A stretch of 64,000 nucleotides of DNA from Candidatus Thermochlorobacter aerophilus (GTDB taxonomy: Bacteria; Bacteroidota; Chlorobiia; Chlorobiales; Thermochlorobacteraceae), in the NCBI GenBank assembly GCA_002794105.1, contig PHFL01000026.1, positions 32,478 through 96,477 on the forward strand, in the 5' to 3' direction. Of this stretch, positions 36,701 through 48,108 are shown piece by piece (within the stretch, counting starts at the first letter, position 1; every line of letters starts with the position of its first letter). The position numbers and the translations under genes were made by a program. Under the pieces are notes generated by a model. That model was not told the origin of the DNA and ran no database searches. It saw only the letters and a program-made list of their open reading frames with translations.

Positions 36701-38565
36701 GCGGGATTGACATCGCTGAAGCGCCCATTGAGCATGCATGTAAAAATGCCAATCGGTGCCGTGTCAATGGTGCGGCGCAGGCGCTCTTCACTTGCACGCA
36801 GATGCTCTTGCATTTGCGTGCGCTCAATGACCACACTTGCTACACTGGCGGCTGACTCTACCAATTCTATTTCCATGCTATCTGGTCGACGCGGTTCTGC
36901 CGCATACAGCACTAGCATGCCCAGTATTTGCTGTTTTGCTCCAAGAATAGGCTGTGCCCAGCATGCGCCTAACCCAAAGGTTTCTGCAAGGTTGCGGTAG
37001 TCTTCCCAGAGTGGGTCAGTTTGCAAATTCTCTGACACGACGCGCTTTTTCAGATGTGCCGCTGTGCCAAACGAGCAATTGTTCATGGCAATCTTTATTC
37101 CATCAATTCGCCTGACATATTCATCTGGCAGGCTTGGCGCCGCACAGATTTTTAGTTTGTCTCGCTCTACCAGCATTACACTGCACAACCAATCGGTCAT
37201 ATAGTTTTCTATGCTCAAGCACATTTCATTCATCACCTCGCTTAGTGCCAAACCGTTCATCATCTGCTCGAGCATGCGAGTTTGTATTTTGCGTTTTTCG
37301 CTTTGCTGGCGCCGCTCAGTGATGTCTCGCACGGTCAGCACAATGGCTTGCACAGTGGGATTATCTAACTCACTGCATCCACGAACTGAAATGACGCGCC
37401 GTGGGCTTTGCGGTAGTTTCAGACGTAGCTCCAACGAGTCTGTGTATTCGCGCTCGGGATGTTCAATAATCTCTTCAAGTCGGTCTCGCATAAGTGGGCG
37501 GTCGTCGGGATGCACAAAATCGAAGAAGTTTTTGCCCTTCAGGGTCGCAGTAGTGCCGTTGAAAATTTTCTCGGCAGCAGGGTTTGCATAGACAATTTGA
37601 GCTTGTCTATCTATTAGCAAAATTGTATCAGAGAGCTGCTCGACAATGGTGCGAAAGTCTATTGCCCCCACTTGCTCAGCGCGCTCTGCTACTTCAAGGG
37701 AACTGGATGGTGCTGTGTTTATTGCAGTGTTGGCTTCTTGCTCGCTCTTAGCTTGCGGCTCTTCCACATCAGCGGCGGTAGCAGGTAGCGGCGATGCCAT
37801 CGCCTCGCTTTCTGGGCTTTGCGTTCTCTCAATTTCGTCAGTGGCAGGCAACTGGTCTGACGCTATGCTCTTTCCATCTTCTTCAGGCAAAAATGGACTC
37901 GCTTCGTCGGCACGCTCTGCCTGCTCTTGCTCTGCATCGAAAAATGGACTTGCTACTTGGTCTTCTACAAATGGACTTTCTGTTGGCGCAAGTTTTGCGT
38001 CATCTTGTTGGCTCAACGCTGTGTCTGTGTCTGGCGTCTTGCTTTCTTGAAGTGGGGTCATGCTGGGCTGTTCAGGCAGTGCAGTTGATGTTGCAGTGCC
38101 TTTGACCACTGTTGGTGTAGTTCCAGCCGGTTCGCTGGCGGTTGGCGCAGTAGGTTGCATTGGCTCTGCTCGGGTCTTAGGCGTTTGGGTTAGTGCCGCT
38201 ACTTTTTGAAGGGCTTCCTGAATGGCGCTGGCTAAATGCTGTCGATGTTCTTTGAAGACATAATCAGCGGCACCGTTTTCCAGCATTTTTAATGCCACCG
38301 CCGCCTCCCGCACTTCGGAGAAGACGATAAAGGGCACAAGCGGTCGCTTGCGTCGTAGTAGCTTAATAGCTTTTTCTGCTGTGCCGTCAGAGAGTTGATA
38401 CTCAGAGATGACAACATCGTAGGAACTCTCATCCAATTCCTCTTCGAACTCTTGCAATGAACTTATGCGCTCAATGATGCAATCTGGGAAAGCGCTTTTC
38501 AGTGTCAAGAGTGTTAGAGCAGCATCGGCTAAGTTTGGCTCAAGATGAAGTATGCGTATCGGCAT
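33754..38565 (-). CDS. Multi-PAS hybrid-type sensor histidine kinase with N-terminal receiver-like domain
   Basis: A 1603-residue cytoplasmic sensor. Residues 1-120 are a response-regulator fold in which the phosphoacceptor Asp is replaced by Glu55 (VVISEY) and one of the acidic pair by Pro10 (HLEPN). Residues about 125-300 are a low-complexity Ser/Thr/Glu/Pro linker. Then come a PAS (about 305-420), a GAF (about 430-590), five to six further PAS/PAC units (about 590-1335) and a HisKA domain (H-box GGIAHDFNNLLGAI, near 1365) with an HATPase domain (DNGIGIP and GTGLGLSVTYGI). There is no membrane segment. The partner regulator is not nearby. Glu for Asp in a receiver normally mimics or blocks phosphorylation. 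Confidence 0.93.
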   Translation of the reverse strand: MPIRILHLEPNLADAALTLLTLKSAFPDCIIERISSLQEFEEELDESSYDVVISEYQLSDGTAEKAIKLLRRKRPLVPFIVFSEVREAAVALKMLENGAADYVFKEHRQHLASAIQEALQKVAALTQTPKTRAEPMQPTAPTASEPAGTTPTVVKGTATSTALPEQPSMTPLQESKTPDTDTALSQQDDAKLAPTESPFVEDQVASPFFDAEQEQAERADEASPFLPEEDGKSIASDQLPATDEIERTQSPESEAMASPLPATAADVEEPQAKSEQEANTAINTAPSSSLEVAERAEQVGAIDFRTIVEQLSDTILLIDRQAQIVYANPAAEKIFNGTTATLKGKNFFDFVHPDDRPLMRDRLEEIIEHPEREYTDSLELRLKLPQSPRRVISVRGCSELDNPTVQAIVLTVRDITERRQQSEKRKIQTRMLEQMMNGLALSEVMNEMCLSIENYMTDWLCSVMLVERDKLKICAAPSLPDEYVRRIDGIKIAMNNCSFGTAAHLKKRVVSENLQTDPLWEDYRNLAETFGLGACWAQPILGAKQQILGMLVLYAAEPRRPDSMEIELVESAASVASVVIERTQMQEHLRASEERLRRTIDTAPIGIFTCMLNGRFSDVNPAFCNMLGYTADELLEMTFQEITHPDDLAISTEQDEKLLSGEVQTYSLHKRYLRKNGEPVHVRVQVGLAKNADGSPAYFVAEVEDMTEVMRATKAMEESNAKLTTILDNITDGVYLFRVYPNRDFQYEFFSPSCSSIFGFTGEEMMRDKSLWMNNVHEEDRKQVIESAYAKIFEGQQVALEYRFHHKDGHLRWLSAVLSPRFDAEQNCWLVVGVTRDITERKLNELALRQSEERYRALVSSSKDGVYLIQDSKFVFANSALLNMLGYTLEELTGRLCFDIIAPEYRSKFEETFAAFGQGKQITDEYDAELLCKNGKRVAVIITIAEIFYEGKPAATGTIKDVSEKKRFEEILRQSEAELKAIFNSVPYAIVLLDCNYQVRACNQQAMQSEVGYCGKPVQIGDFILGIETPQSSKLKQSLNAALQGEFVHYETPLVADGKTRWYEVRIAPVRDTNETIIGACCISIDISDRKASEEQLQFQSRILHQMREVVIAIDTQGQIRYCNPAAESFHGKSAAEILGRRSEEVMRYRYPNKQSRQAAKQALEQEGLWQGDVIYLSHHSGKERIVLLSMAKLYTDEHKPNGLLCVLEDVTERRQAELELKKTQEQLREIIQNNPVVLFSLNALGIFSFAVGKGLELLGYDSESLVGRSVYQLFSQNTVFLQDIGRALSGERVRHNAMFDELFFEYHLSPLYDDEQKIIGVLGVAVEHTEKYRAEREREKLQAQLIQAQKMEAIGTLTGGIAHDFNNLLGAILGNLELAKMHGASLAAIQKPLERIESATMRAAALTQQLLGFARQGKFTPKQISVNQAILSALEILEHTIDKRIVIQKNLAPDLPDIYADETQLQQVFINLTLNASEAAQPHLLENGKSCITFTTALLQEPLTYSRLGLDANKTYVHIQVSDNGIGIPKEMQAKVFEPFFTTKEVGKGTGLGLSVTYGIIKNHCGVIELESEKGKGTTFHIYLPVAASVPEIKSTTLTQNA

Positions 38566-38648
38566 GATGCGTTTGGGAAATCCAATTCATGACTAAAAAG
38601 TAATACTCCTGTCAAGGATTCAAAAACTCGATGCAGTCTGTGCATAAC

Positions 38649-39590
38649 CTACTCGAACAGAGCTTCGGTAAATTTCTGTCGGTCAAAAATCTGCAAATCT
38701 TCAATTTGCTCACCCACGCCGATGTATTTGACCGGGATGCTGAGTTCATTAGCAATTGCAATTACCACACCGCCCTTTGCTGTGCCATCGAGTTTGGTGA
38801 GAATTAGCCCTGTAACTTCCACAGTTTTCATGAATTCCTTGGCTTGGTTGATGGCATTTTGTCCCGTTGAGCCATCGAGCACGAGCAGGACTTCATCTGG
38901 TGCAGTCGGTAACTTTTTTTTCATGACGCGCTTAATTTTGGCTAATTCTTCCATCAGGTGCGTTTTATTGTGCAAGCGTCCTGCTGTATCGACCAGCACC
39001 ACATCTATTTTTTTGGCGATAGCGGAACTGAGGGCATCGAACACCACAGCACCTGGGTCACTACCTTGTCCATGCGCCACAACTGGCACACCAGCACGTT
39101 CTGCCCAGATTTCAAGCTGTTCTGTGGCGGCTGCGCGGAATGTGTCAGCAGCAGCAATGAGCACCGACTTTCCTGCTTTTTTGTAGTTGTATGCCATTTT
39201 GCCTATACTAGTAGTTTTACCCACGCCATTGACACCAACAATCATGATAACATATGGGGTATGGGGTAAGGGCGCTTCAAAATCTACAATCGTTGTCTGG
39301 CGCGCATCGAGCATCATTTTTTGGATTTCGTCGCGCACCATTTTCTGCAGTTCTTCTTCGTTCATGTAGCGCTCTTTTTTGGCGCGCGCACTAATAGCTT
39401 CCACAATTTTGAGTGTGGTCTGCACCCCGACATCTGCGGCAATAAGAATCTGCTCTAATTCCTCCAAAAACTCATCATCAATCTTTGTTCTGCCTTTTAC
39501 CAAGCGTGAGATTTTGCTGGTCAGCGACTCACGCGTTTTTTTCAAACCTTCTTTGAGACGCAAGATTTTGAAGGCATCAAAAAATCCCAT
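38649..39590 (-). CDS. ftsY: Signal recognition particle receptor FtsY
   Basis: A 313-residue GTPase of the SRP pathway that docks ribosome-nascent-chain complexes at the membrane. The G1 loop is GVNGVGKTTSIGK, the G3 loop DTAGRLHNK, and TKLDGTAKGG contains the nucleotide-specificity motif. The acidic A domain is absent, so it starts with the short helical N domain. It is divergent from thiL (194 bp gap). Confidence 0.97.
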   Translation of the reverse strand: MGFFDAFKILRLKEGLKKTRESLTSKISRLVKGRTKIDDEFLEELEQILIAADVGVQTTLKIVEAISARAKKERYMNEEELQKMVRDEIQKMMLDARQTTIVDFEAPLPHTPYVIMIVGVNGVGKTTSIGKMAYNYKKAGKSVLIAAADTFRAAATEQLEIWAERAGVPVVAHGQGSDPGAVVFDALSSAIAKKIDVVLVDTAGRLHNKTHLMEELAKIKRVMKKKLPTAPDEVLLVLDGSTGQNAINQAKEFMKTVEVTGLILTKLDGTAKGGVVIAIANELSIPVKYIGVGEQIEDLQIFDRQKFTEALFE

Positions 39591-39784
39591 CGTGCTATTT
39601 TTAAGGTTATTTTTGCAGAATTAGGTGCTCAGTTATATGCTCAAAACTTTGCAATTATTTGCAAGACACCCTTAGCTTAAAGCCCACCAGTCGCACTTTG
39701 CTACGCACCACTTGCCGTCAGTAGCTTTGTTTCCATCAGGTTCAAAGACTTTTATATCTTTTCAATATAAAACTTCCTTGTGCA

Positions 39785-40939
39785 ATGTCATTTACGCGGG
39801 TTTCCGAAATCGGGGAGTTTGGCTTAATTGAACGCTTGCATCAAATTGTTCAGCCTACTGAAAAAGAGCTTGCCACACTCAAAAAAGGCATCGGTGACGA
39901 TTGCGCCGTCATCGATTTACAAAACGGCAAGTATCAAGTCATCTCTACCGATTTGCTTTTGGAACACATTCATTTTGATTTACTGACCACGCCGCTTGAA
40001 CACTTGGGCGCAAAGGCTATCAGTGTCAATGTCTCTGACATTTGCGCCATGAACGCTATGCCGCTCTATGCTACCGTTTCAGTAGCACTCTCTGAAAAAA
40101 TCTCAGTAGAGATGATGAGTGCTCTCTACAAAGGCATGAAAGAAGCGGCTGAACAGTATCATATAGCTATTGTTGGCGGCGATACTTCAGCTTCAACCGC
40201 TGGGCTGGTTATTTCCGTCACAGTAGTCGGTGAGGTTGAAAAAGAGAAACTCACCTATCGCCATGGTGCATGCGTTGGTGATTTGATTTGTGTAACAGGC
40301 GATGTCGGTCGTTCTTACTCTGGCTTGAAAGTGCTCATGCGTGAGCGCGAGCTTATGCTGCAGTTTCTTGCCGAAAATCCTGACCAGACGAAAGAGTCAT
40401 ACCAGCCCGACCTTGCTGAGTATCAGAAGGCAATTGAGAAACATCTTTTGCCGAAAGCTCGGCTCGATATGGTTAGGCTCTTTGCGCAACTTCATTTGGT
40501 GCCAACTGCCATGATTGACATCTCGGATGGCTTAGGCTCTGAAATCAAACACATTTGTCAGCAGTCTGGCGTCGGTGCACTGATTGAAGAAAGTCGTATT
40601 CCCATTCTTGCTGAAGTGCGCGAAATTGCCAGCGAGTTTGAAGACGATGCGCTCACATATGCGCTCTTCGGCGGCGAAGATTACGAGCTTTGCTTTACCA
40701 TCAAGCCCAGTGATTTCCCCAAAATTGAAACCATTAAAGACATTAGCGTTATCGGCAAAATTCAGCCGAAAGACTTTGGCATCAAGCTGCGTGACATTTA
40801 CGGTCATGAAGAAGATCTTTCACAATACTCAGGCTTCGAGCATTTTGCTAAGCCTCAGCCAACCGAGACCGAAGATACCGAAGAGCACAGCCATGAACAC
40901 GAACATGACGAAGATGTCTGGGACGAAGACCCTTCGTGA
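39785..40939 (+). CDS. thiL: Thiamine-monophosphate kinase with His-rich tail
   Basis: A 384-residue kinase that converts thiamine phosphate plus ATP to thiamine diphosphate. GIGDDCAVI, STDLLLEHIHFDL, GGDTSAS and ALFGGEDYELCF are the ThiL hallmarks. The family is usually 310-340 residues; here the C-terminus adds about 50 residues (after the ThiL core) ending in a His/Glu/Asp-rich stretch (EEHSHEHEHDEDVWDED), which may bind metal ions. An A/T-rich TATAAA about 20 bp before the ATG is a possible -10 element. No TPP riboswitch was seen. A weak hairpin follows the gene. Confidence 0.94.
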   Translation: MSFTRVSEIGEFGLIERLHQIVQPTEKELATLKKGIGDDCAVIDLQNGKYQVISTDLLLEHIHFDLLTTPLEHLGAKAISVNVSDICAMNAMPLYATVSVALSEKISVEMMSALYKGMKEAAEQYHIAIVGGDTSASTAGLVISVTVVGEVEKEKLTYRHGACVGDLICVTGDVGRSYSGLKVLMRERELMLQFLAENPDQTKESYQPDLAEYQKAIEKHLLPKARLDMVRLFAQLHLVPTAMIDISDGLGSEIKHICQQSGVGALIEESRIPILAEVREIASEFEDDALTYALFGGEDYELCFTIKPSDFPKIETIKDISVIGKIQPKDFGIKLRDIYGHEEDLSQYSGFEHFAKPQPTETEDTEEHSHEHEHDEDVWDEDPS

Positions 40940-40942
40940 CAC

Positions 40943-40968
40943 AGCTTGTTTAGGCAAGTTCTATTTTT
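40943..40968 (+). terminator. Weak intrinsic terminator after thiL
   Basis: AGCTTG (40943-40948) can pair with CAAGTT (40955-40960), a 6-bp stem with one G-T pair and a 6-base loop, followed by CTATTTTT. The stem is short, so termination would be partial. It separates thiL from the prpD start at 41031. Confidence 0.4.
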
Positions 40969-41030
40969 CACACAAAAGTTTTTTATTTTTCCCCCAAGTC
41001 TTCCAGTAACCTTTTTTCAACAGAATCATC

Positions 41031-42413
41031 ATGTCGGACCGTTATAGCCAGCTTTTTGCCTCCTACACAGACGCCATTACTTACGAGCATCTTCCGAAAG
41101 AGACCATTCATGAGGTCAAGCGCCGCATTTTGGATAGCTTTGGCACGGCTATGAGTGCTATCGGTGAGGACACGCCAAAAGCCGTGCGCAATTACGCATA
41201 TGACTATGCGCTGGCGCCCGGTCAGCGCGGTGCTACGCTCTGGGGTACTGCCACGAAAACTCCGCCTGAAATCGCTGGCTTTGTCAACGGCGTTGCCGTC
41301 CGTTATCTTGACTTCAACGACACTTATCTTTCCAAAGAGCCACTGCATCCTTCGGACATGATTGGCGCCTTAATGGCTCTTGCTGAATGGAACGGCAATT
41401 CTACGCGTGACCTTATCACCGCACTAGCTATCGCTTATGAAATTCCCATTAACCTCTGCGATGCTGCCAGCTTGCGCAAACATCGCTGGGACCATGTCAA
41501 CTACATCGCCATTGGCACAGCCTGTGGAGCAGCCAAGCTCTTAGGCTTGAAAGGTGAACAAATCGAGCATGCCATTTCTATTGCAATTGTGCCACATGCT
41601 TCAATGCGTCAGACTCGTGCTGGGGAGCTCTCGATGTGGAAGGGCGCCGCTGCCGCCAACTCGGCACGCAATGGAGTGTTTGCCGCTCTACTTGCCGCCA
41701 AAGGCGTCACGGGGCCATATCAACCATTTGAGGGCGAAATGGGCTTCTTCCGACAATTGCTCAACGGTGAAAAGTTTGATGATAAATGCCTTGAAGGCTT
41801 GCAAAAACATACGCCTCCACGACGCATTCTCGACACCTATATCAAGTTTTGGCCCGTGGAGTATCATGCACAAAGCGCTGTCGATGCCGCCCTGCAACTG
41901 CATAAACAGCTCAATGGCGCTAAGCTCAAATCCCTGCACATTGATACCTTCAAAGCTTCTTACGAGATTATTGCCAAAGACCCTGAAAAGTGGGAACCCA
42001 AAACACGCGAAACTGCTGACCACTCTCTTCAATACATCACACTTGTTGCCCTAATGGATGGTAAGATTACCAAAGATTCATTCTCCCGTGAGCGCATCTT
42101 CGACCCCACTACGCGCCAGATGCTCAAAAACAATGTTACACTGGCTGAAGACCCGAAGCTGACAGAAGGTTATCCTCTCGGTATTCCGAATCGCATTACG
42201 GTTACTACAGACACAGGACAGACGCTTTCTCTGGAAGTGAGTTTTCCACGCGGACATGCCAAAAATCCCATGACCGATGATGAAGTCATTGAGAAACTTG
42301 CTGCCAATACCGAGCACTGCTGGACTGCGGCACAGCGCGACCGCGTAGTTGATATGGTATTCAATTATGAAAAATACACCGTCTCTGACGTTGTCGCAGC
42401 GATTCGTATTTGA
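41031..42413 (+). CDS. prpD: MmgE/PrpD family 2-methylcitrate dehydratase
   Basis: A 460-residue protein of the MmgE/PrpD family. GFVNGVAVRYLDFNDTYL near residue 82, HRWDHVNYIAIGTACGAAK and GELSMWKGAAAANSARNGV are the family's conserved blocks. 2-Methylcitrate dehydratase removes water from 2-methylcitrate to give 2-methylaconitate in propionyl-CoA breakdown. MmgE/PrpD enzymes also act on citrate and other substrates, but the next two genes are the other methylcitrate-cycle steps, which fixes this reading. The prpD-prpB-prpC order resembles the Bacillus mmgE-mmgF genes with mmgD moved to the end. Confidence 0.92.
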   Translation: MSDRYSQLFASYTDAITYEHLPKETIHEVKRRILDSFGTAMSAIGEDTPKAVRNYAYDYALAPGQRGATLWGTATKTPPEIAGFVNGVAVRYLDFNDTYLSKEPLHPSDMIGALMALAEWNGNSTRDLITALAIAYEIPINLCDAASLRKHRWDHVNYIAIGTACGAAKLLGLKGEQIEHAISIAIVPHASMRQTRAGELSMWKGAAAANSARNGVFAALLAAKGVTGPYQPFEGEMGFFRQLLNGEKFDDKCLEGLQKHTPPRRILDTYIKFWPVEYHAQSAVDAALQLHKQLNGAKLKSLHIDTFKASYEIIAKDPEKWEPKTRETADHSLQYITLVALMDGKITKDSFSRERIFDPTTRQMLKNNVTLAEDPKLTEGYPLGIPNRITVTTDTGQTLSLEVSFPRGHAKNPMTDDEVIEKLAANTEHCWTAAQRDRVVDMVFNYEKYTVSDVVAAIRI

Positions 42414-42481
42414 GCTCTGCATTTTAGGGGCATGGAGCATGATTATTAGACCCTTGTAATTCGTCATCTAATTTCGCTGAT

Positions 42482-43384
42482 ATGACATGGTTAGTTCGTG
42501 AAGGCACATCGCTTTCTGCTGGGGCTCGCCTGAAAGCCCGCTTGCAGCAACCGCAAATCTTGAAGGTGCCTGGCGTGTTCAACGCATTAGTGGCTTTATG
42601 CGCACAGAAAATTGGCTTCGAGGCGGCTTATTTTTCTGGTGCGGCTTTTTCTGCCTCAATGGGACTGCCTGATTTGGGACTGTTTACCCTTTCAGAACTT
42701 GCCGATGCCGTGCGTTCAATTACGCGTGCAACCCATCTTCCGCTCATTGTCGATGTTGATACTGGCTTTGGTGAAGCACTCAATGTCATGCGCACGGTTA
42801 AAGAGCTTGAAGATGCCGGTGCAGCTGCGGTGCAGATTGAAGACCAAATCATGCCTAAAAAATGTGGTCATCTCGATGGCAAGGAAATTATCAGTGCCGA
42901 GGAAATGATTGAGAAAATTCGTGCCGCAAAGGCTTCACGCAAAGAGCTTTTGATTGTGGCGCGCACCGACGCAAAAGCAATTGCCGGTATCAGTGAAACC
43001 ATTCGTCGAGCAAACCTCTACGCAGAAGCAGGTGCCGACATCATCTTTCCTGAAGCCCTTCAAAGTGCTGAAGAATTCAAACTGGCAGCACGCGAAATTC
43101 ATGCGCCACTTTTGGCAAACATGACCGAGTTTGGCAAAACACCTTACATCAGCGCACCGCAGTTTGAGGACTGGGGCTACAAAATTGTCATCTACCCTGT
43201 TACTTCACTGCGCGTGGCTATGAAAGCTATCGAAGGCGTCTTTACAGAATTGATGAACACTGGCTCACAAGAAGCGTGGCTGAATAGGATGCAAACGCGT
43301 CAGGAACTCTATGAGCTCATTCGCTATCATGATTATGAATCTGCCGATAAAACCTTTTCGGCTCATCAAGCCACTTCATCGTAA
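42482..43384 (+). CDS. prpB: 2-Methylisocitrate lyase
   Basis: A 300-residue isocitrate-lyase superfamily enzyme that splits 2-methylisocitrate into pyruvate and succinate. The catalytic cysteine is in PKKCGHLDGKEII near residue 125, the metal-binding Asp residues in VDVDTGFGEA and QIEDQ, and the NMTEFGKTP stretch is typical of PrpB/MmgF. At 300 residues it is PrpB-sized (isocitrate lyase is about 430). It is 68 bp after prpD. Confidence 0.94.
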   Translation: MTWLVREGTSLSAGARLKARLQQPQILKVPGVFNALVALCAQKIGFEAAYFSGAAFSASMGLPDLGLFTLSELADAVRSITRATHLPLIVDVDTGFGEALNVMRTVKELEDAGAAAVQIEDQIMPKKCGHLDGKEIISAEEMIEKIRAAKASRKELLIVARTDAKAIAGISETIRRANLYAEAGADIIFPEALQSAEEFKLAAREIHAPLLANMTEFGKTPYISAPQFEDWGYKIVIYPVTSLRVAMKAIEGVFTELMNTGSQEAWLNRMQTRQELYELIRYHDYESADKTFSAHQATSS

Positions 43385-43396
43385 AGGCTCGTGCTC

Positions 43397-43420
43397 ACTT
43401 GCCTGCTTTGTTGAGCAAGT
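43397..43420 (+). promoter_or_regulatory. Hairpin between prpB and prpC
   Basis: ACTTGC (43397-43402) pairs with GCAAGT (43415-43420) in the 148-bp gap between prpB and prpC. A T-rich stretch follows ten or so bases later. It could be a weak terminator, an attenuator or an mRNA-processing site; there is no direct evidence. Confidence 0.35.
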
Positions 43421-43532
43421 AAGGCTTGTCTTTTAGGGTTGTACCTGACACGGCTCGCCCTGTGCCTCTTTGCATGGCGCAGTCAGCCTAGTGAATTGAG
43501 CTTTCTATCAACATGCTTAAACTCTGAAGTTT

Positions 43533-44675
43533 ATGAACGAACAATTTGTCCCTGGATTGGAAAATGTTCCAGCTGTCAAAACGAAGGTCTCTGCTCTAGA
43601 TGTGGTCAAAGAAAAAATCATCATTCGTGGCTACGACCTTATTGAGTTAGCACAGGCGGTGCCCTATCTTGATGTGGCATACTTGCTCATCTACGAGCAC
43701 TTGCCTACTGCCAGTCAAGCCAAAGACTTTGCGTCGCTTATCCAGCAGCAGATGCACATTCCCGATGCGATGTATGACATTTTCCAAGCCTTGCCTAAAG
43801 GCATGGACGCAATGGATTTGCTCCGCACAGGTCTCTCGATTCTTGCTGGCTACGAAGACCCTCAGCTTCTGAACGACAACTCTAAAGCCGCAAACATCCA
43901 GAAGGGTGTGAAAATTCTTGCTAAGGCACCAGTCATCATGGTCAATGCCTATCGTGCCAATCAAGGCTTACCATTTGTCAAGCCAGATTCTTCGCTCTCA
44001 TTTTCTGAAAACTTTCTCTACATGATTCAAGGCACGAAGCCTGATGCCGAAACCACCAAAATGTTTGACCTCATTTTGACCTGCTACATTGACCATGAAC
44101 TGCCAAACTCTACTTTCACTGCACGCGTCATTGCCTCGACGCTTTCAGACATGTATGCCGCTATTGTAGGCGCCGTTGCCTCGCTGAAAGGTCCGCTTCA
44201 TGGCGGTGCAAACGAAGCCTGTGTGCGCATGATGCTGGAGGTCTTGCAGCAGGGCGGTTCTGCCAAAGCTGAAGAGATTATCATGGCAAAACTGGCGCGC
44301 AAAGATAAAATCATGGGCTTTGGTCACCGTGTCTATATGAAAAAGTATGACCCGCGCGCTTTGCTGCTCAAAGATTATGTGCCAAAGCTCGTGCATCGGC
44401 ACAAAGATGGCGAAGAGCTCTATAAAATTTTTCAAATCATTGAAAAAGTCATGGCGCGTGAGAAAGGCATTTATCCGAATGCCGATTACCCAATTGGCTT
44501 GATGTTTTACTTGCTTGGTATTCCTATTGACCTTTATACACCGATTTTCTTTTGCTCGCGCATCGCTGGTCTTGTGGCGCATGTTACGGAGCAGCACGCC
44601 GATAATCGCTTGATTCGTCCCCGCGCACTCTACGAAGGTGCCATGGATTTACATGTATCGGCGCAACCTTCTTAA
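43533..44675 (+). CDS. prpC: 2-Methylcitrate synthase (citrate synthase family)
   Basis: A 380-residue short-form citrate-synthase family enzyme. The catalytic histidines are in KGPLHGGANEACVRM and GFGHRVYMKKYDPRA, and the aspartate in GIPIDLYTPIFFCSR. The enzyme condenses propionyl-CoA with oxaloacetate to methylcitrate. The setting with prpD and prpB favours methylcitrate synthase, but such enzymes also accept acetyl-CoA, so it may double as a citrate synthase. A terminator follows at 44770. Confidence 0.9.
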   Translation: MNEQFVPGLENVPAVKTKVSALDVVKEKIIIRGYDLIELAQAVPYLDVAYLLIYEHLPTASQAKDFASLIQQQMHIPDAMYDIFQALPKGMDAMDLLRTGLSILAGYEDPQLLNDNSKAANIQKGVKILAKAPVIMVNAYRANQGLPFVKPDSSLSFSENFLYMIQGTKPDAETTKMFDLILTCYIDHELPNSTFTARVIASTLSDMYAAIVGAVASLKGPLHGGANEACVRMMLEVLQQGGSAKAEEIIMAKLARKDKIMGFGHRVYMKKYDPRALLLKDYVPKLVHRHKDGEELYKIFQIIEKVMAREKGIYPNADYPIGLMFYLLGIPIDLYTPIFFCSRIAGLVAHVTEQHADNRLIRPRALYEGAMDLHVSAQPS

Positions 44676-44769
44676 ATGGATGCGCACACGGCTAACGAAG
44701 CGCCGCATGAGCTCACCCTGTCTGCGGGCGCCGCACCTATCTTCTTTGCAAGAAAGGATACAAGAGGGT

Positions 44770-44795
44770 AGGGTCAGACTTGCCCTTTTGTTTTT
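44770..44795 (+). terminator. Intrinsic terminator after prpC
   Basis: AGGGT (44770-44774) pairs with GCCCT (44782-44786; one T-G pair) with a 7-base loop, followed by TTTGTTTTT. It ends the prp transcript before the convergent gene at 44814. Confidence 0.6.
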
Positions 44796-44813
44796 GAATT
44801 TGTGCGAAAGTTC

Positions 44814-45200
44814 TCATGCTGAGCGCACCTTGTTCAGAATCTTCAACAAGAACTCAATTTTATTCCAACGGTAGTAAAGCGATAAGACAGCTACTGTCCC
44901 CAGAAACACGAGGATGAGTGATTTTGCACTAATCAGCGGAAGTTTGTCGGAGAAGCACAGCGCAAGCAAAAGTCCAACAGCAATTACGCACATTACGAGG
45001 CATGAAATGAGTTGAAGCCACTTTGCAAGTTTCAATTGCCCTTCTATCCACGCTTCATCTTGTGATAAATCCTTCGGCGGGACACGGCGAATTGGACTCA
45101 CTTTCAGGAATTGAACATCCTCCTGCTTTAACTCTGCTTTAATCATATTGCGAAGTTCTTCGCGCAAGGCATCTTGTGAGATGACTTCTTGGGATTGCAT
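44814..45200 (-). CDS. Small two-helix membrane protein, unknown function
   Basis: A 128-residue protein with a polar helical N-terminal half (about 1-60) and two hydrophobic helices (LQLISCLVMCVIAVGLLLAL and SLILVFLGTVAVLSLYYRW) joined by a short loop, ending in a basic tail. No family is recognised. GGAGG lies six bases before the start codon at 45200, a good ribosome binding site. It converges on prpC and stands alone, next to the repeat at 45304. Confidence 0.7.
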   Translation of the reverse strand: MQSQEVISQDALREELRNMIKAELKQEDVQFLKVSPIRRVPPKDLSQDEAWIEGQLKLAKWLQLISCLVMCVIAVGLLLALCFSDKLPLISAKSLILVFLGTVAVLSLYYRWNKIEFLLKILNKVRSA

Positions 45201-45303
45201 AATTTGCCTCCGTGAAAAAAGTTTCGGTTGGTGCGGACGAAATTACGGTTTTGTTAGCCAAAAACCAATTCAAAAGAATACAGATTGAAATGACACAAAA
45301 AAG

Positions 45304-48094
<2,791 letters not shown>

Positions 48095-48108
<14 letters not shown>

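Noticed and set aside
39591..39784. TPP riboswitch before thiL
   Set aside because: No CTGAGA or ACCTGAT-type conserved boxes were seen in the 194 bp between ftsY and thiL.
41031..44675. Reading the three genes as a citrate/isocitrate (glyoxylate) cluster
   Set aside because: PrpB is 300 aa with the methylisocitrate-lyase form of the active site, isocitrate lyase is much longer, and prpD beside it fits only the methylcitrate cycle.
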